64,000 nt of DNA from Favolaschia claudopus (Eukaryota; Basidiomycota; Agaricomycetes; Agaricales; Mycenaceae). Shown in pieces: positions 10,880 through 22,286 of the stretch (positions within the stretch are counted from its first letter, which is position 1; each line of letters opens with the position of its first letter). The notes under the pieces are model-generated. The model did not search any database and was not told the origin of the DNA. It saw only the letters and a program-made list of their open reading frames with translations. Location: the NCBI GenBank assembly GCA_037176885.1, contig JAWWNJ010000064.1:124001-188000 (forward strand), given 5' to 3'. The position numbers and the translations under genes are program-made.

Positions 10880-12160
10880 TCGTTGCCGGAGGAGGAGGCA
10901 GCGCAGTATTACAGACGGCGTCCCTGTCTAGTTATACCGTTGTGGCACTAGATAAAAATCTGAGCAATTCACAGATAGGCCGCGATCAACAGACAAGCCA
11001 CGAACTCGAACGCCAGCAGTGGCCATTGACACGAGAAGATTTTGCATGGGCATCAGATACCGAAAATTCCAGAATAAGCGTTCCAGATTCGCGAGCTTCC
11101 TGCCCTCGTTCAGATTAAATTCAGTAAACGCTAGTGGCAAACATCGACGAGCCGAAATAAACCGCCGGGACCGCTGCACTACTCCATACTTGGACGGGAT
11201 TCGGAAGCTTGAAACAGCCTTCAATGGAGCTGCTAATCACAACAGATTGTCGGCATTGACACAAGACCGTGGCAGTCTGAGCGCGCGCTTAGAGCTTGTC
11301 TACGCTCCACTCCTTCAATCCGTGATCCATAGAGGACCGAGGCTGCCTGGTCGGAATCTCAAAGTTTGAAAGGCGTCGATGTCTGGTCGGAATTGGTGCC
11401 GCATTGGTGCCGCATGCGTCATTTGTACGGCTTTCTTCCGTGTCATCAAATGGTAGAGAACGAGAACTGAGTCAGGACTGAAAGACGGGGCTGGAGGAGC
11501 CTGAGAGGGAGTACTTGAGTAAGTTAAGTATTTGGGAAACTTGAAGAAAGTTGGAAGAAAGGAAGTTCAAGCACAGGGTTGATTTGATGGTTGATGCCTT
11601 CCCACGCTGCCCTCCAATCCTCCTGCCTCAAACTTTCTATCACAACTCAAGGAACATCCACAACAAGATATTATTACCGACATTCTCAGCCTCTGAGCTC
11701 CTCTAAGTTGTTCCAGGTTGTTCCTGGCCACCTCGGATACAGTTTTTCTGCGATCGCATATAATAGTTTTGCCCCATCACTGGCATCAGCACGCGCCCTA
11801 TCGCGCGATCTGCGCTGATCCCCGCCTTTGTTCATTACCTGAAACGTGAAGTTGATCAGAGACAGAATCGGTCAGTTGAGTGATGCCTCCGTCGCTTAAG
11901 GCGAGATCGGCGTTTGCCTGCCTTTGCCATCATTACCAGAGATACGGGATATTGGGCAATGGCGTTACGAACTCGATCTTTCCTCTTTTCCTCCTACCAC
12001 ATCCACCCCCCGAATTCTGCTAGACGTTCGTCGTTCGAGGTATCGAGGGCTCAAGAGCTCAAAGCTGAGACTCCACGGGGAAGTCTCAGGGTCGGTCGGT
12101 CTCATCGTTGTTTGAGGAAGAGCGAAGTGGAGAGGAGCTTAAAAAAATCTTGGAGGCAAC
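10880..12160. other. Intergenic, no recognisable gene
   Basis: Divergent promoter region between two membrane-protein genes. Short frames on both strands (for example 10928-11224 minus) have no recognisable features. The stretch 11450-11600 is purine-rich. Confidence 0.45.
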
Positions 12161-13379
12161 ATGGGGGACCAAGAGTTTGCGCTCGAGCGTTCATGGTATG
12201 TGGGGAATACGATTGCCTGAATGATTTTGAGCTTGGGCGACCCAGGTATGTCGGAAACACAATCTTTGCGATTTTGTATGGTAAGTGGCTACCCATACCC
12301 GTCGTTGAAGATGTTGCTCAAGTCGCCCTTTTGTACAGGCATAGAATTGTCCATGTTCTTCTCGTCAACCTACCTCCTCTTGCACTGCCCGCAGCCATCG
12401 AGGACCAAGATGTTTTACATTGCTTTCAGTGGGACGATACTGGTCCTCATCACTATCGCAATGGCTTGCAACTTGTAAGTATATCACTGCTATGAATCCT
12501 CTTTTTGCGCTATAGGCACGAGACTCACATCTTCAGGTTCTTCGGGCAGATGATGTGGATTGACCATCGCGACTTCCCCGGCGGGCCAGTCGGTTACTTC
12601 TCTGCGAACATCGCCGCGTGGTACAACACATTCGGTACCGCGGCCGATGTGGCCGCGAACATTATGGGCGACGCGCTCATGGTACGGCCCGGCCCACCTT
12701 TCTTCTTCCAAGCCCGGCTTAACTCAACTTCCAGCTCCATCGTTGCTATGTTTTCTGGCGGCCCTCCTACTACATCATCATCTTCCCAGCAATGCTTTTC
12801 CTTGCCTCTGCAGGTACGTATCAGTCTACATAACTACTCGTGCTGCTTCGCTCATCGGCTCTGTCCAGTGATGGGCATCATCGCGACCGTCCAGAGCGGC
12901 TTGCCCGGCGGGGACTTTTTCAATGGTACCGCTGTCAACTTCGCGACACCTTGGTTAGCGTTGACGATAACGTTCAACGTCGTCGCCACCTCTCTCATCA
13001 TCGTGCGGCTCGTTTCCGCCCTCCGCAGCGCACGAGTTCTGGGACGCGAGAGGACCCAGGTGTATACCGGTGTGATTGCGCTCCTCGTACAGTCGGCTCT
13101 GCCGTTCTCGCTACTAGGCATCGGCTATCTAGCGACATATGTGACAAACTCTCCTGAGTCGCTTGCATTTGCGGGGATCTGGGGCGCATTCGTGGTGCGT
13201 ATTTGCTGTCTTCTCTGCTCGAAACCATTCAATTGATGTTTCGATGCCAGGCCCTTTCTCCCCAGGCCATCATACTCCACATCGCAATGTCATCCGCCTG
13301 GTCTTCAAAGAATGTAACTACCGATAGGGACGGTACACTTCATTTTGTTAGTAAAATTGACGGGACACGGACATTCTGA
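12161..13379 (+). CDS. Seven-transmembrane-like fungal protein of a second subfamily
   Basis: Starts MGDQEFALERSW at 12161. Splicing joins YVGNTIFAILYG, then IELSMFFSSTYLLLHCP, a membrane segment TILVLITIAMACN, FFGQMMWIDHRDFPGGPVGY, a second segment reading LYRCYVFWRPSYYIIIFPAM, AVMGIIATVQSGLP, the helix PWLALTITFNVVATSLIIVR with basic loop SARVLGRERTQVY, then ALLVQSALPFSLLGIGYLAT and AIILHIAMSSAWSS. Stop TGA at 13377-13379. The RCYV(I/V/F)W core is shared with the other membrane genes here but the loops differ, so it is a distinct subfamily. Such proteins are abundant and uncharacterised in Agaricomycetes; a receptor-like fold is often suggested but not shown. Seven hydrophobic stretches are visible. 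Confidence 0.75.
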
Positions 13380-13988
13380 ACATGGATTATACCACTTTGT
13401 TATAATGTACTTGTATATACGCTTACATACATTCGAATATACGCATTCACTTGAGGAAGAAAGGTGTCAAAATTGTCGAGTTGCAGCTACCAGTACTTTT
13501 CAAAATTGCTGCGTGGGTATGGCTCCCCAGAATGCCCGGTAGAAGATCAGTTGTTCGTCTCAGTTCTAGTGTGATTTCGGGGTGAACAATTAAATTCCCG
13601 TAAATGCGACGGTCACAGAAATCACTACGGTAAGGAATAGGATCGATTGGTTGCTTTCTATAGATCTATAGATCAGAACAGACCCTCATTCTCAATATAT
13701 GGCTGAACAATACATCGAACACTTTGTTCGATTTTGTTCCATCCCCGGCCCAAGCGCGGGAAAACTTTGGTGATTTTATCAATTTGGCCTGCCTTTGCCG
13801 AGTACCATTAACAAGACCGTTCCTGCTCCTTACTGCAAGCGCTACTGTAAACTCAGACTCTTCAAGTTGGTGGATAACTTATATGCGGCCAAGATACGGG
13901 TGCAGCTCCCATTTTTTCACCGAAGCCATGCAGAGGCTGCAGAGTTCCAGTTCGCTAGCCTAAAGGCTAAGAGCGTGACTCGTATACT
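13380..13988. other. Intergenic, no recognisable gene
   Basis: AT-rich 3' flank of the preceding gene followed by sequence with no recognisable coding or structural pattern. Confidence 0.4.
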
Positions 13989-14915
13989 AGGGATGAATCT
14001 AATGAGAAACCCGGTTTCCCCGGAAACCCTCCCATATAAGGAAATATCTGAGAAGCCCGAACAAAAGGCTATTCAGAAACCCCGGCCGGCAGATTTGGCA
14101 AAAACAATCTCCTTTGCGGGGGTTTTGCATAGTATGACCTCTGCTTTGACTGAATGAGGATCTTGAATGCCACACGGGATTGTCATCGCTGTTGGCATGG
14201 CCAAGACCACTGAGGATGGGATGAATCTATTGAGAAACCCGGTTTCTCGGTCCGTTGTTAGGCACCCGGGTTTCTTGAAGAAACCCCTCCCACGGAACTG
14301 ATGCCAGCGGACGGCTGAGTTCCCGGTATGAATTTTGTAGGCCCAGAGGTAAGCCCAAAGTAATTGAAAACACAAGAAAGCAGCTGAAGTAAAGACTACT
14401 TTTCATTCAGTGCCTAAAATTCTGTTATTGAAAGCAATATATCGAGACATTTAAAGGAATCACTGTCTGTGCCGACCGTGATGCCGAAATTACCCTTCCA
14501 AGCGGCATACGTAGATTCGGCAAATAATAATCTCAAAAAATCTACTTACAGGTTATGTGAGACCGGGGAAAAGTTTTCTTCCAGCATACAGCTGCAGCTT
14601 GCAGCTCAGCATACACCACTTTCATTGCGCTCTCCCCGAGGATGATCGGATCAACGTCTAATGTGCGGCATTGTACGGCAAGCCCCGTTAACCCTCACAA
14701 GACTATCCTCGAAGCTTGGATGCCCTTAAATTCAATTTCAGTACGTGTCTGAACTTTTATTAAGCTTATTTAGCTACAGAATGACCTCCAACCACATCCA
14801 GGATGCCGGTGCGGCAAACTGGGGTTTCTCAATAGCATTGTCCGCGGATTTCTCAAGAATTTCCTTATATGGGAGGGTTTCTCGAGAAACCGGGTTTCCC
14901 AATAGATTAATCCCG
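13989..14915. repeat. Foldback repeat cluster (three related units, two in inverted orientation)
   Basis: A unit of about 95 bases at 13989-14084 (GATGAATCTAATGAGAAACC, then CCCTCCCATATAAGGAAAT) recurs in reverse complement at 14818-14915 and in shortened direct form at 14216-14290. Each unit also contains a near-palindrome built on GAGAAACCCGGTTTC. The outer two units bound about 0.9 kb with no coding capacity. This looks like a foldback or MITE-type element, or three insertions of one small family. Confidence 0.6.
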
Positions 14916-15168
14916 GGTTGCAATGCTCTTATATTCAGACCAAAGCTCGCAGGCCTCGTACTCGCCGCTCTCCGCTCTTGATCTTGCAAACAGCCTGCGC
15001 ACGACCGACCTTCCGTTTCTCTGCACCGCCGCATGTCAGCTTGCGAATGCTCTGAAGCTTTTTCGGCTCGAGACATGAATTTCCCCTCAGGCAGGTCGTT
15101 TACGACAATTTCTGGTGTGTATCCATCTCCAGGGACTATGAATCTTCGACTTGAGATGCTGAACTCCA

Positions 15169-16213
15169 ATGGCAGGAGGAGTTGGAGGGTCTGGCGGTGC
15201 AGGTGCAGTCGAGGGCGGTACGGGAGGCAGTGGGGAAGGACCGCAGTTTCATATCTCAGCCATCGAGAAGTGGAACGTTCTCGTCAACGGAAGTAAGTAG
15301 AATCACTTCATCTCATAAAATATTCGCACTATCTCATACGCCAGCAGATGCATACTATCACTGCAACACCATCACACACGCTTGTCAAGAGCTAGTCGTG
15401 AAGCGCCAAATGCCAGCCAACTGGATTCTACCGATTCTACGTTGCCTGGCGGAGTACATAGAAGGAGACAAGGAAAAAGCCTTGTTTGTGGTCTATTGCG
15501 CCGCGTTCGCTTTGCTCTGCCCTGGTTCGCTCAAAGTAACGGATCGTCTACGACTCGTACCTCTCATCGCCTTACCCTTTCTTGCTATACCGAGCATGCT
15601 CTCTCTGCACGACACGATCACCCTGGTTGATGTAACAGGGCAGCGCAGACCGATCTTTCTAGCAGTATGGAAGAATCGAGAGGTACGCGATATGTATAGA
15701 TTCGCTTGGCGAGGCCGCTCACAGTTTGCCCGTTTTAGGCCTTCATCAAAACACTGCAAGAGTTATTCGTAGACAACGAAGAAATTTCGACAATTATTCG
15801 ATCTGATCAATACCGCATTCAAGATGCCGGATGCTCCGTGTACCGTCCCGGCAGTCGGGTGGTCGCTGCAGGAGTTACTCTCTTCATGACTGCTCTCTTT
15901 TATCGCTCACGAATGAGTTGTCCCTGGTGTGATTCGCAAGTACAATTTTCATCGGGTTGGAATCTCGAAGCCTCTATTGACTGGTGAGCTCTGTTTCTTA
16001 TTGGAAAGGAAAGGAGCTTGTTGTTTATCGATTGCTTAGCACAGGTTGTCAGCGGAGGTTTTCGACATCAAGTACAACCCTGACAAATCTCGATGGTCAT
16101 TGGCCCATGAACCATGGTTCAAATGCCCCGTCTTCCTCGAGTCATCCAACTCGGAGACGCCAAGTCGGAACTGTGCTGCCCTCCTTCGCTTCGGTCGAAC
16201 ATCAAGGACCTAA
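15169..16213 (+). CDS. Hypothetical protein with a glycine-rich GEGP leader
   Basis: Starts at 15169 with a glycine-rich leader in which GGVGGSGGAG is followed by GGTGGSGEGPQFHI and then IEKWNVLVNG. Introns follow at about 15291 and 15680 and after IDW near 15984. The body reads AYYHCNTITHACQELV, MPANWILPILRCLAEYIEG, EKALFVVYCAAFALL, then AFIKTLQELFVDNEEIST, CSVYRPGSRVVAAGVTLFM, and a tail VFDIKYNPDKSRWSLAHEPW ending at the TAA at 16211-16213. I do not recognise a catalytic domain. The leader closely resembles the N-terminus of the NB-ARC/TPR protein at 40447-45352 (GGIGGPGGPGG ... GLGEGPHVTL, INNMTFHNG). This suggests the two proteins share a leader module used for partner recruitment or self-association (inference). 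Two hydrophobic stretches near the middle could be membrane-associated or buried. Confidence 0.55.
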
Positions 16214-16295
16214 ATCAAACCAACCCCCTTCCACTCGAAGTCGAAATACCGCGTCATTGCAATTCGTGCACTTGATGTTGCTACCCCCAATCCGC

Positions 16296-16914
16296 TCGAA
16301 TCCTATTCTCAAACAACTCGTTAGCTGGTTAAAGCATCAGGATATGCGGCGCTTTCAGAATCGCAATGCGGCAATACAGTATCTTGTCAGCACACTGGAA
16401 GCGGGTGTGTGTCTTTTCTCTTTGCGCACCGACTCAAGATAGAAAATTTCATTTAGAACCTTTCGATGCCCAAAGCTGGTACCTTCTCGGATGCGCCTAC
16501 ATGGCTGGCCAAAAGTACGATCAAGCATACGGAGCATACGAGAAAGCTATTTCGTGTGACAACCAGAACTCGACCTTCTGGTGTTCAATGGGTATCCTCT
16601 ACCACGAAACCAATCAATACCGCGACGCACTGGATGCATACACGCGCGCAATGCGCATCAATCCTTACGCGCCAGAGGTGTGGTTCAACCTGGGCATTCT
16701 ATACGAGAGCTGCAACGATCAAATGTTGGACGCCATTGGTGCCTATGAACGTGGAGTTGAGCTGGATCCAGTACATACCGTCTTTTCGCACCGTCTAGCG
16801 GTGTTGAGGGACGCAAAGGCAGCTGGGGAAAACGAAGCGGCTTCTACTCCCCCGAACCACTTATACGTACATCCCACTTCGTATGCGAGCACCGGTATCC
16901 CTCACCAGAGCTGA
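16296..16914 (+). pseudogene. Fragment of CYC8/SSN6-type TPR corepressor
   Basis: Two exons, joined across an intron ending before AACCTTTCGATGCCC, encode about 180 residues: NPILKQLVSWLKHQ, NAAIQYLVSTLEA, then DAQSWYLLGCAYMAGQKYDQ, AYEKAISCDNQNSTFWCSMG, QYRDALDAYTRAMRINPYAP and EVWFNLGILYESCNDQMLDA. The FWCS(M/I)G and QYRDALDAYTRA(M/I)R(I/L)NPY signatures are diagnostic of the late TPRs of Cyc8/Ssn6, the TPR subunit of the Tup1-Cyc8 corepressor (family knowledge). A full Cyc8 has about ten TPRs and is far longer; here roughly the last three or four remain, with no start region and a short unrelated tail ending at 16914. It is therefore probably a duplicated or captured fragment. It lies 80 bases after the preceding gene in another frame, so a fusion is not supported. 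Confidence 0.7.
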
Positions 16915-17777
16915 TTGTTTCGTATTGCGCCTCATTCAGTACCTAGGGCCACATCTGTATCCTTCCCTCCATGTTAAGTATTTTATGTTTTTTTTTTTTT
17001 CATTCTAAACATTTTGCTTCGGATAAACGATAGCAGGCCCAGAATCCCCGCGCGGACGTCCATCATGATGTGTCGGCAATGTCGTCGCAGTGTACTTCGT
17101 CGCGTACCAAAGAATACGAAACACATGACCGCGTCAAGTCGTGGGAGTTTCTAACATATCAATATAGCATAGCCACCACTAGGCTTGTGCTTTTGACCGA
17201 ATCTTGCTCACTGCTCACCGCAAGACTCACCGACCCCGTTGCTTGGGGCCTTGAAGCACTCACTTGGCCACCGACAGTATGATTGGCCGGCTTGGTCGAC
17301 GTCTCATCCACGAAAGCCTGGGCAACTTTCGTGTTTCAAAAGCTGGGCGAGAGACCTAGCGAGATTCGGGAACACGATGTCGTTCCATCTTGAGTCAAAA
17401 CCAAGGACTCAGTATTACAGGCTCAGTAACGAGTGAAACCTACAAGGCATGCTGTGCACCTTATCAGACTGGTTCGAGCGCTTGCGGTCATTCTCATCGT
17501 CTCATCCTTTTTTCGTCAAGCGATGAAATTGGCGCCGCCGCCGGCGTCAATTATGACTTGTGCACGATAGCAGTTGTTTCTAACAAGTTTCTAACAGTTT
17601 CTTCCAGCGTGGGATCTCCAGACGGGTGCGGATGTAAAATCACCTTCTATCATCTTTCTTTCACCGGCTAGCGGGAGGATATAGAAATCAGCTAACTAGA
17701 ATCCCTATTTCTGTGTGAGAGCCATCTGCTTACAGTCCCCACGCCACACGCGCTGCTCCCGCGCATCGACAACAAGG
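16915..17777. other. Intergenic, no recognisable gene
   Basis: Contains a poly-T run near 16986-17000 and then sequence with no recognisable coding pattern. The last 100 bases are the presumed promoter of the truncated kinase paralogue. Confidence 0.4.
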
Positions 17778-20700
17778 ATGAGCTCATTGCCCGCCCCAAT
17801 GCTGCTAGACCCTTTCAGGGACCATTTACTGGCTGTTCTCAGCTTCGATGGTGCCCCCACCCTCGCCGTGACACCCGTTCCGGTATACAGCGGGCCCCGC
17901 GATTGGCAGACGGATGCCATCCTCCGTAAAATCGAGGCTCTCATGCGCAAAGCTTCGTGGACGAGCCCGAAGCCTGTGACGACGCCAGCACCATCTATGT
18001 CGACGGTGGCGGTAATCAACGGCGTCTCTGAAGCTCTTTCAATAGACAATGTCACCTTCGTCGCAAGACCGCCTTCAGAGACGAAGTCTGCAGACTCGGA
18101 GAGGTTCGGCACTTCGCTGGAGGATGATACGCCAACATATACGACCTACAGCAGCAAGGGCGATGTTGACGACGCATACCACCGTTATCTTCGCAGCATG
18201 ACTAGCGGCATGCCATCACCCTCTGGGCAACTCACCTGTCCACAGTGCGGGCATCGCCCGTTACTGCCACTCGAGAATTTCGAGAGTCCCGGTGTCGTCC
18301 CTGCTGGTAACGTGCTCACTGATGCTGCGACCCAGGATGGGTCAGACGCGTTGGAGGAGCTGCGGCTGTTGAAGAACCAGGTCCGATTCTAAAATTCTTT
18401 TCGGTTGCGGGGATGCTTAGTTTCTGCAGGTCCGCGACGTCTCGCGCGTCTGCAATGCCGTCGCGGCCGGGGACCTGACGCAGAAGATCATCGTGCCCGT
18501 TCAGGGCGATCTTATGATTCAATTGAAGCAAGTGCGTTCTCCTCATAGCTTGCTCCGTATAGCTCGATGCTAACACAAACCTAGGTCATCAACACCATGG
18601 TAGACAACCTCGGCCACTTTGCCACCGAAGTCACCCGCGTCAGTCGAGATGTCGGAACGGAAGGCAAGCTCGGCGCTCAGGCACACGTCGAGAACGTGGA
18701 GGGTACATGGCGCGAGCTCACTGACGAGGTCAACACTCTGGCCGCCAATCTCACCATCCAGGTGCGATGTATCGCCGAGGTGACGACAGCGGTGGCCAAG
18801 GGCGATCTTAGCAAGCAGATTGACGTTGGTTTTTCATTCAAGTTTGAGTCAGTTCTGACGCCGTACAGGTCTCTGCGAACGGCGAGATCCTCGACCTGAA
18901 GAACACGGTGAACAACATGGTGCTGCAGCTGAGGACATTAGCGGTGGAGGTGACAAGGGTGACGCTGGAGGTGGGGAACGAAGGCAAGCTCGGCGGGCAG
19001 GCGGATGTACCCGATGTAGAGGGCGTGTGGTCGCATCTAGTCACGAATGTGAGTTTTGTTGTCTTGTTTTGTTTTCCCTGAAATCGGGGCTGATGAGGAG
19101 GTGGTATGACAGGTCAATAGGATGTGCGGCTCGCTGACGGAGCAGGTGCGGAGTATCGCGACGGTGACGACGGCGGTGGCGCGTGGGGATTTGACGCAGA
19201 AGGTGCGTTTTGTCGCTGGTCTGCTCTCTCTGTCGCAACGGCTTCATGGAATCGATGTCGCAGGTGACGATCCAGGCGGAGGGAGAGGTCAGGACGCTTA
19301 AAAATACGGTCAATCGCATGGTGGATCAGGTGGGTTGTCTTTTTCCGTCGTCGTTGTACACTGACTGACTTGGTGTTTAGCTGAGCTCGTTCGCGTCGGA
19401 GATGACGAGGGTGGCGCTGGAGGTCGGGACGCAGGGGAAACTTGGCGGGCAGGCAAGGGTGGGCGATGTGCAGGGGACGTGGAAGGATTTGGCTGCTAAT
19501 GTCAATGTATGTCTCTCTCCCCTTCTCTCTTTCTCCTCTCTCTCTTCCTCCCACTAACACCACACCCCCAGAAAATGGCCTCCAACGTAACCAATCAAGT
19601 GCGCTCGATCTCGGAGGTCACCACCGCCGTCGCGAACGGTGACTTAAGCAAGGAGATCGACGTCGACGTGCGCGGGGAGATGCTCGACTTGAAGGTCACG
19701 ATTAATGCAATGGTGGCGAGGTTGGGGAAGTTTTCGCGCGAGGTGACGAGGGTGGCGTTGGAGGTGGGGACGGAGGGGAGGTTGGGTGGGCAGGCGACGG
19801 TGGATGGGGTGCAGGGGACGTGGAGGGATTTGACGGATAATGTCAATGTGGGTGTTGAGTCTCGTCTCTTTCTCTTCCTTTGCCTCGTTGCATGGATTCA
19901 GCTGACCATGGTCCACAGCGTATGGCGAGCAACCTCACCAACCAAGTGCGAAGTATTTCGGAGGTGACTACCGCTGTCGCGCACGGGGACCTCAGCAAGG
20001 AGATCGATGTCGATGTGCGCGGGGAGATGCTGGACTTGAAGGTGACCATCAACGCGATGGTGGCGCGACTCGGCAAGTTTTCGCGCGAGGTTACGCGTGT
20101 TGCGTTGGAGGTTGGTACGGAAGGGAAGCTCGGCGGCCAGGCCGAGGTGGAGGGTGTGCAGGGGACGTGGAAGGATTTGACGGATAACGTTAATGTGCGT
20201 TTCCGGTCTTCTGTTAGCTGGGAGATGGGATGTTTGATTTGCTGACTCCTCTTTCGCGTATAGCGGATGGCGTCGAATCTAACGAACCAAGTGCGGAGTA
20301 TATCAGGGGTGACGAAGGCGGTCGCGTATGGGGACTTGACGAAGACGATCACCGTCGAGGCGAATGGGGAGATGCTGGACTTGAAGGTCACGATCAACGA
20401 GATGGTGGAGAGGTTGGGGACGTTCTCGAGTGAGGTGACGAGGGTGGCGCTTGAGGTGGGGACGGAAGGGAAGTTGGGCGGTCAGGCGAAGGTGGAGGGC
20501 GTGCAAGGTATTTGGCGCGATTTGACGGATAATGTCAACGTGCGTCTTAATTCCTTTTCGATTCGCATCCACTATGTAATCCCGCCATAGAACATGGCTT
20601 CCAACCTCACGGGCCAAGTGCGCTCTATCTCGCTCGTAACCAAGGCGGTAGCTTCGGGCGATTTGACACAACACGTTGACGTCGATGTGAAGGGCGAGAT

Positions 20701-22286
20701 GCTCGACCTCAAGAACACTATCAGCAACATGGTGTTTCAACTGAGCATATTTGCGAGCGAGGTGACTCGAGTCGCCCTTGAAGTCGGCACTGAAGGCAAG
20801 TTGGGTGGACAAGCGAATGTCGAAGGTCTACAAGGGACTTGGGAAGCCTTGACCGATAATGTCAACGTACGTTCACAGTCAACCCTCCCAAACTTATCTG
20901 ACACCGTAACAGAAAATGGCTATGAACCTTACGGGGCAAGTACGTTCTATATCACTCGTCACGAAAGCTGTCGCTTTGGGCGATCTCACCCAGAAGGTCG
21001 ATGTCGATGTCAAGGGCGAAATGCTTGACCTGAAGAATACGATCAACGGCATGGTGTCGACGCTCACTGTCTTCGCCAGCGAGGTCACTCGAGTTGCCTT
21101 CGAAGTCGGCACCGAGGGCAAGATGGGTGGACAAGCGAAGGTTGAAGGTGTGGAGGGAACGTGGGAGGCTCTGACGGACAATGTGAATGTACGTCGTTTC
21201 AGTCTGGTATTGCTGGGATTGACGTTGACGGTTCATAGAAAATGGCCATGAATCTAACCGGTCAAGTGCGATCTGTATCGCTTGTCACGAAAGCTGTCGC
21301 TTTGGGTGATCTGACTCAGAAGGTCGATGTCGATGTCAAGGGCGAGATGCTTGACCTGAAGAACACCATCAACAACATGGTTTCTCAGCTGAGCATTTTC
21401 GTCAGCGAGGTCACTCGTGTCGCGCTCGAAGTCGGAACTGAGGGCAAGCTTGGAGGGCAGGCCATGGTCGAGGGTACAACTGGGATGTGGAAGGTCAGCG
21501 CGTGAATGCTTCCATGTTTTTGCCTACTAACATCTCTAAAGAGCGTCACCGACAACGTCAATCTAATGGCGCAAAATCTGACGGACCAAGTGCGCTCCAT
21601 CGCGAAGGTCACAAAAGCCGTCGCTGGCGGTGATCTCACGAAGCAGGTCAGCATAGTTGCGCACGGCGAAATTCTTGACCTCAAGAATACCGTGAACGAA
21701 ATGACTGAGTCGTTGAGCCAATTTGCTGTCGAGGTTACAAGAGTGGCCAGGGAGGTCGGCACGGAGGGTAAGCTTGGTGGTCAGGCGAAGGTCGAAGGTG
21801 TACAAGGCACTTGGAAAGATCTGACCGACAACGTCAACGTATGTCTATATCTGTCTGTGTCTGTGGTCTCAAGTTCATGATATTGATAGAAAATGGCGTC
21901 GAATCTGACAGCGCAGGTGCGCGGTATCGCGGTTGTGACTCTGGCTGTAGCTGCCGGTGATTTGGAGCAGCAAATTGACGTTTGTGTTCCTTGTATCTCT
22001 CGCTTGCAGCCAATGTTGAGTCGCTGATGACTCTCAGATTTCTGCGCACGGCGAGATGCTCGATCTCAAGAACACAGTTAACAATATGGTCCTTCTGCTT
22101 CGGACGCTGGCTGCGGAGTTGACGAGGGTGACAGTGGAAGTCGGGAGGCAAGGCAAGGTCGGAGGGAGGGCAAGCGTTCCGGAAGCTCAAGGCGTGTGGT
22201 TGGATCTGGTGACGAACGTGAATCGTCGTCCCGTTCTGCCTTCCATTAGCCATTTGTTAGCGCAAAAGCCGCCGCAACCGCCGTAA
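17778..22286 (+). CDS. Truncated paralogue of the group III hybrid histidine kinase: leader plus about 11 HAMP units, no kinase
   Basis: Starts [18 protein letters not shown] at 17778. A leader of about 200 residues resembles that of the complete kinase at 29190-38569, including [20 protein letters not shown] and the motif [13 protein letters not shown]. Then follow about 11 units of about 92 residues, each with VT(K/T)AVAxGDL, GE(M/I)[22 protein letters not shown] and a WxxLTDNVN end; most units are one exon bounded by introns of about 50-70 bases. The final unit is atypical ([25 protein letters not shown]) and reading runs into a stop at 22284-22286. HisKA, ATPase and receiver domains are all absent. 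HAMP rods relay conformational signals in OS-1/Nik1-type osmosensing kinases; a HAMP-only product could at most dimerise with the kinase. No internal stop was seen in the units, so it may be expressed, but a decaying partial duplication is equally possible. Confidence 0.8.

Noticed and set aside
15169..16914. A single gene fusing the GEGP protein to the CYC8 TPRs
   Set aside because: The first frame ends at 16211-16213, the TPRs are in another frame, and no good splice pair joins them.
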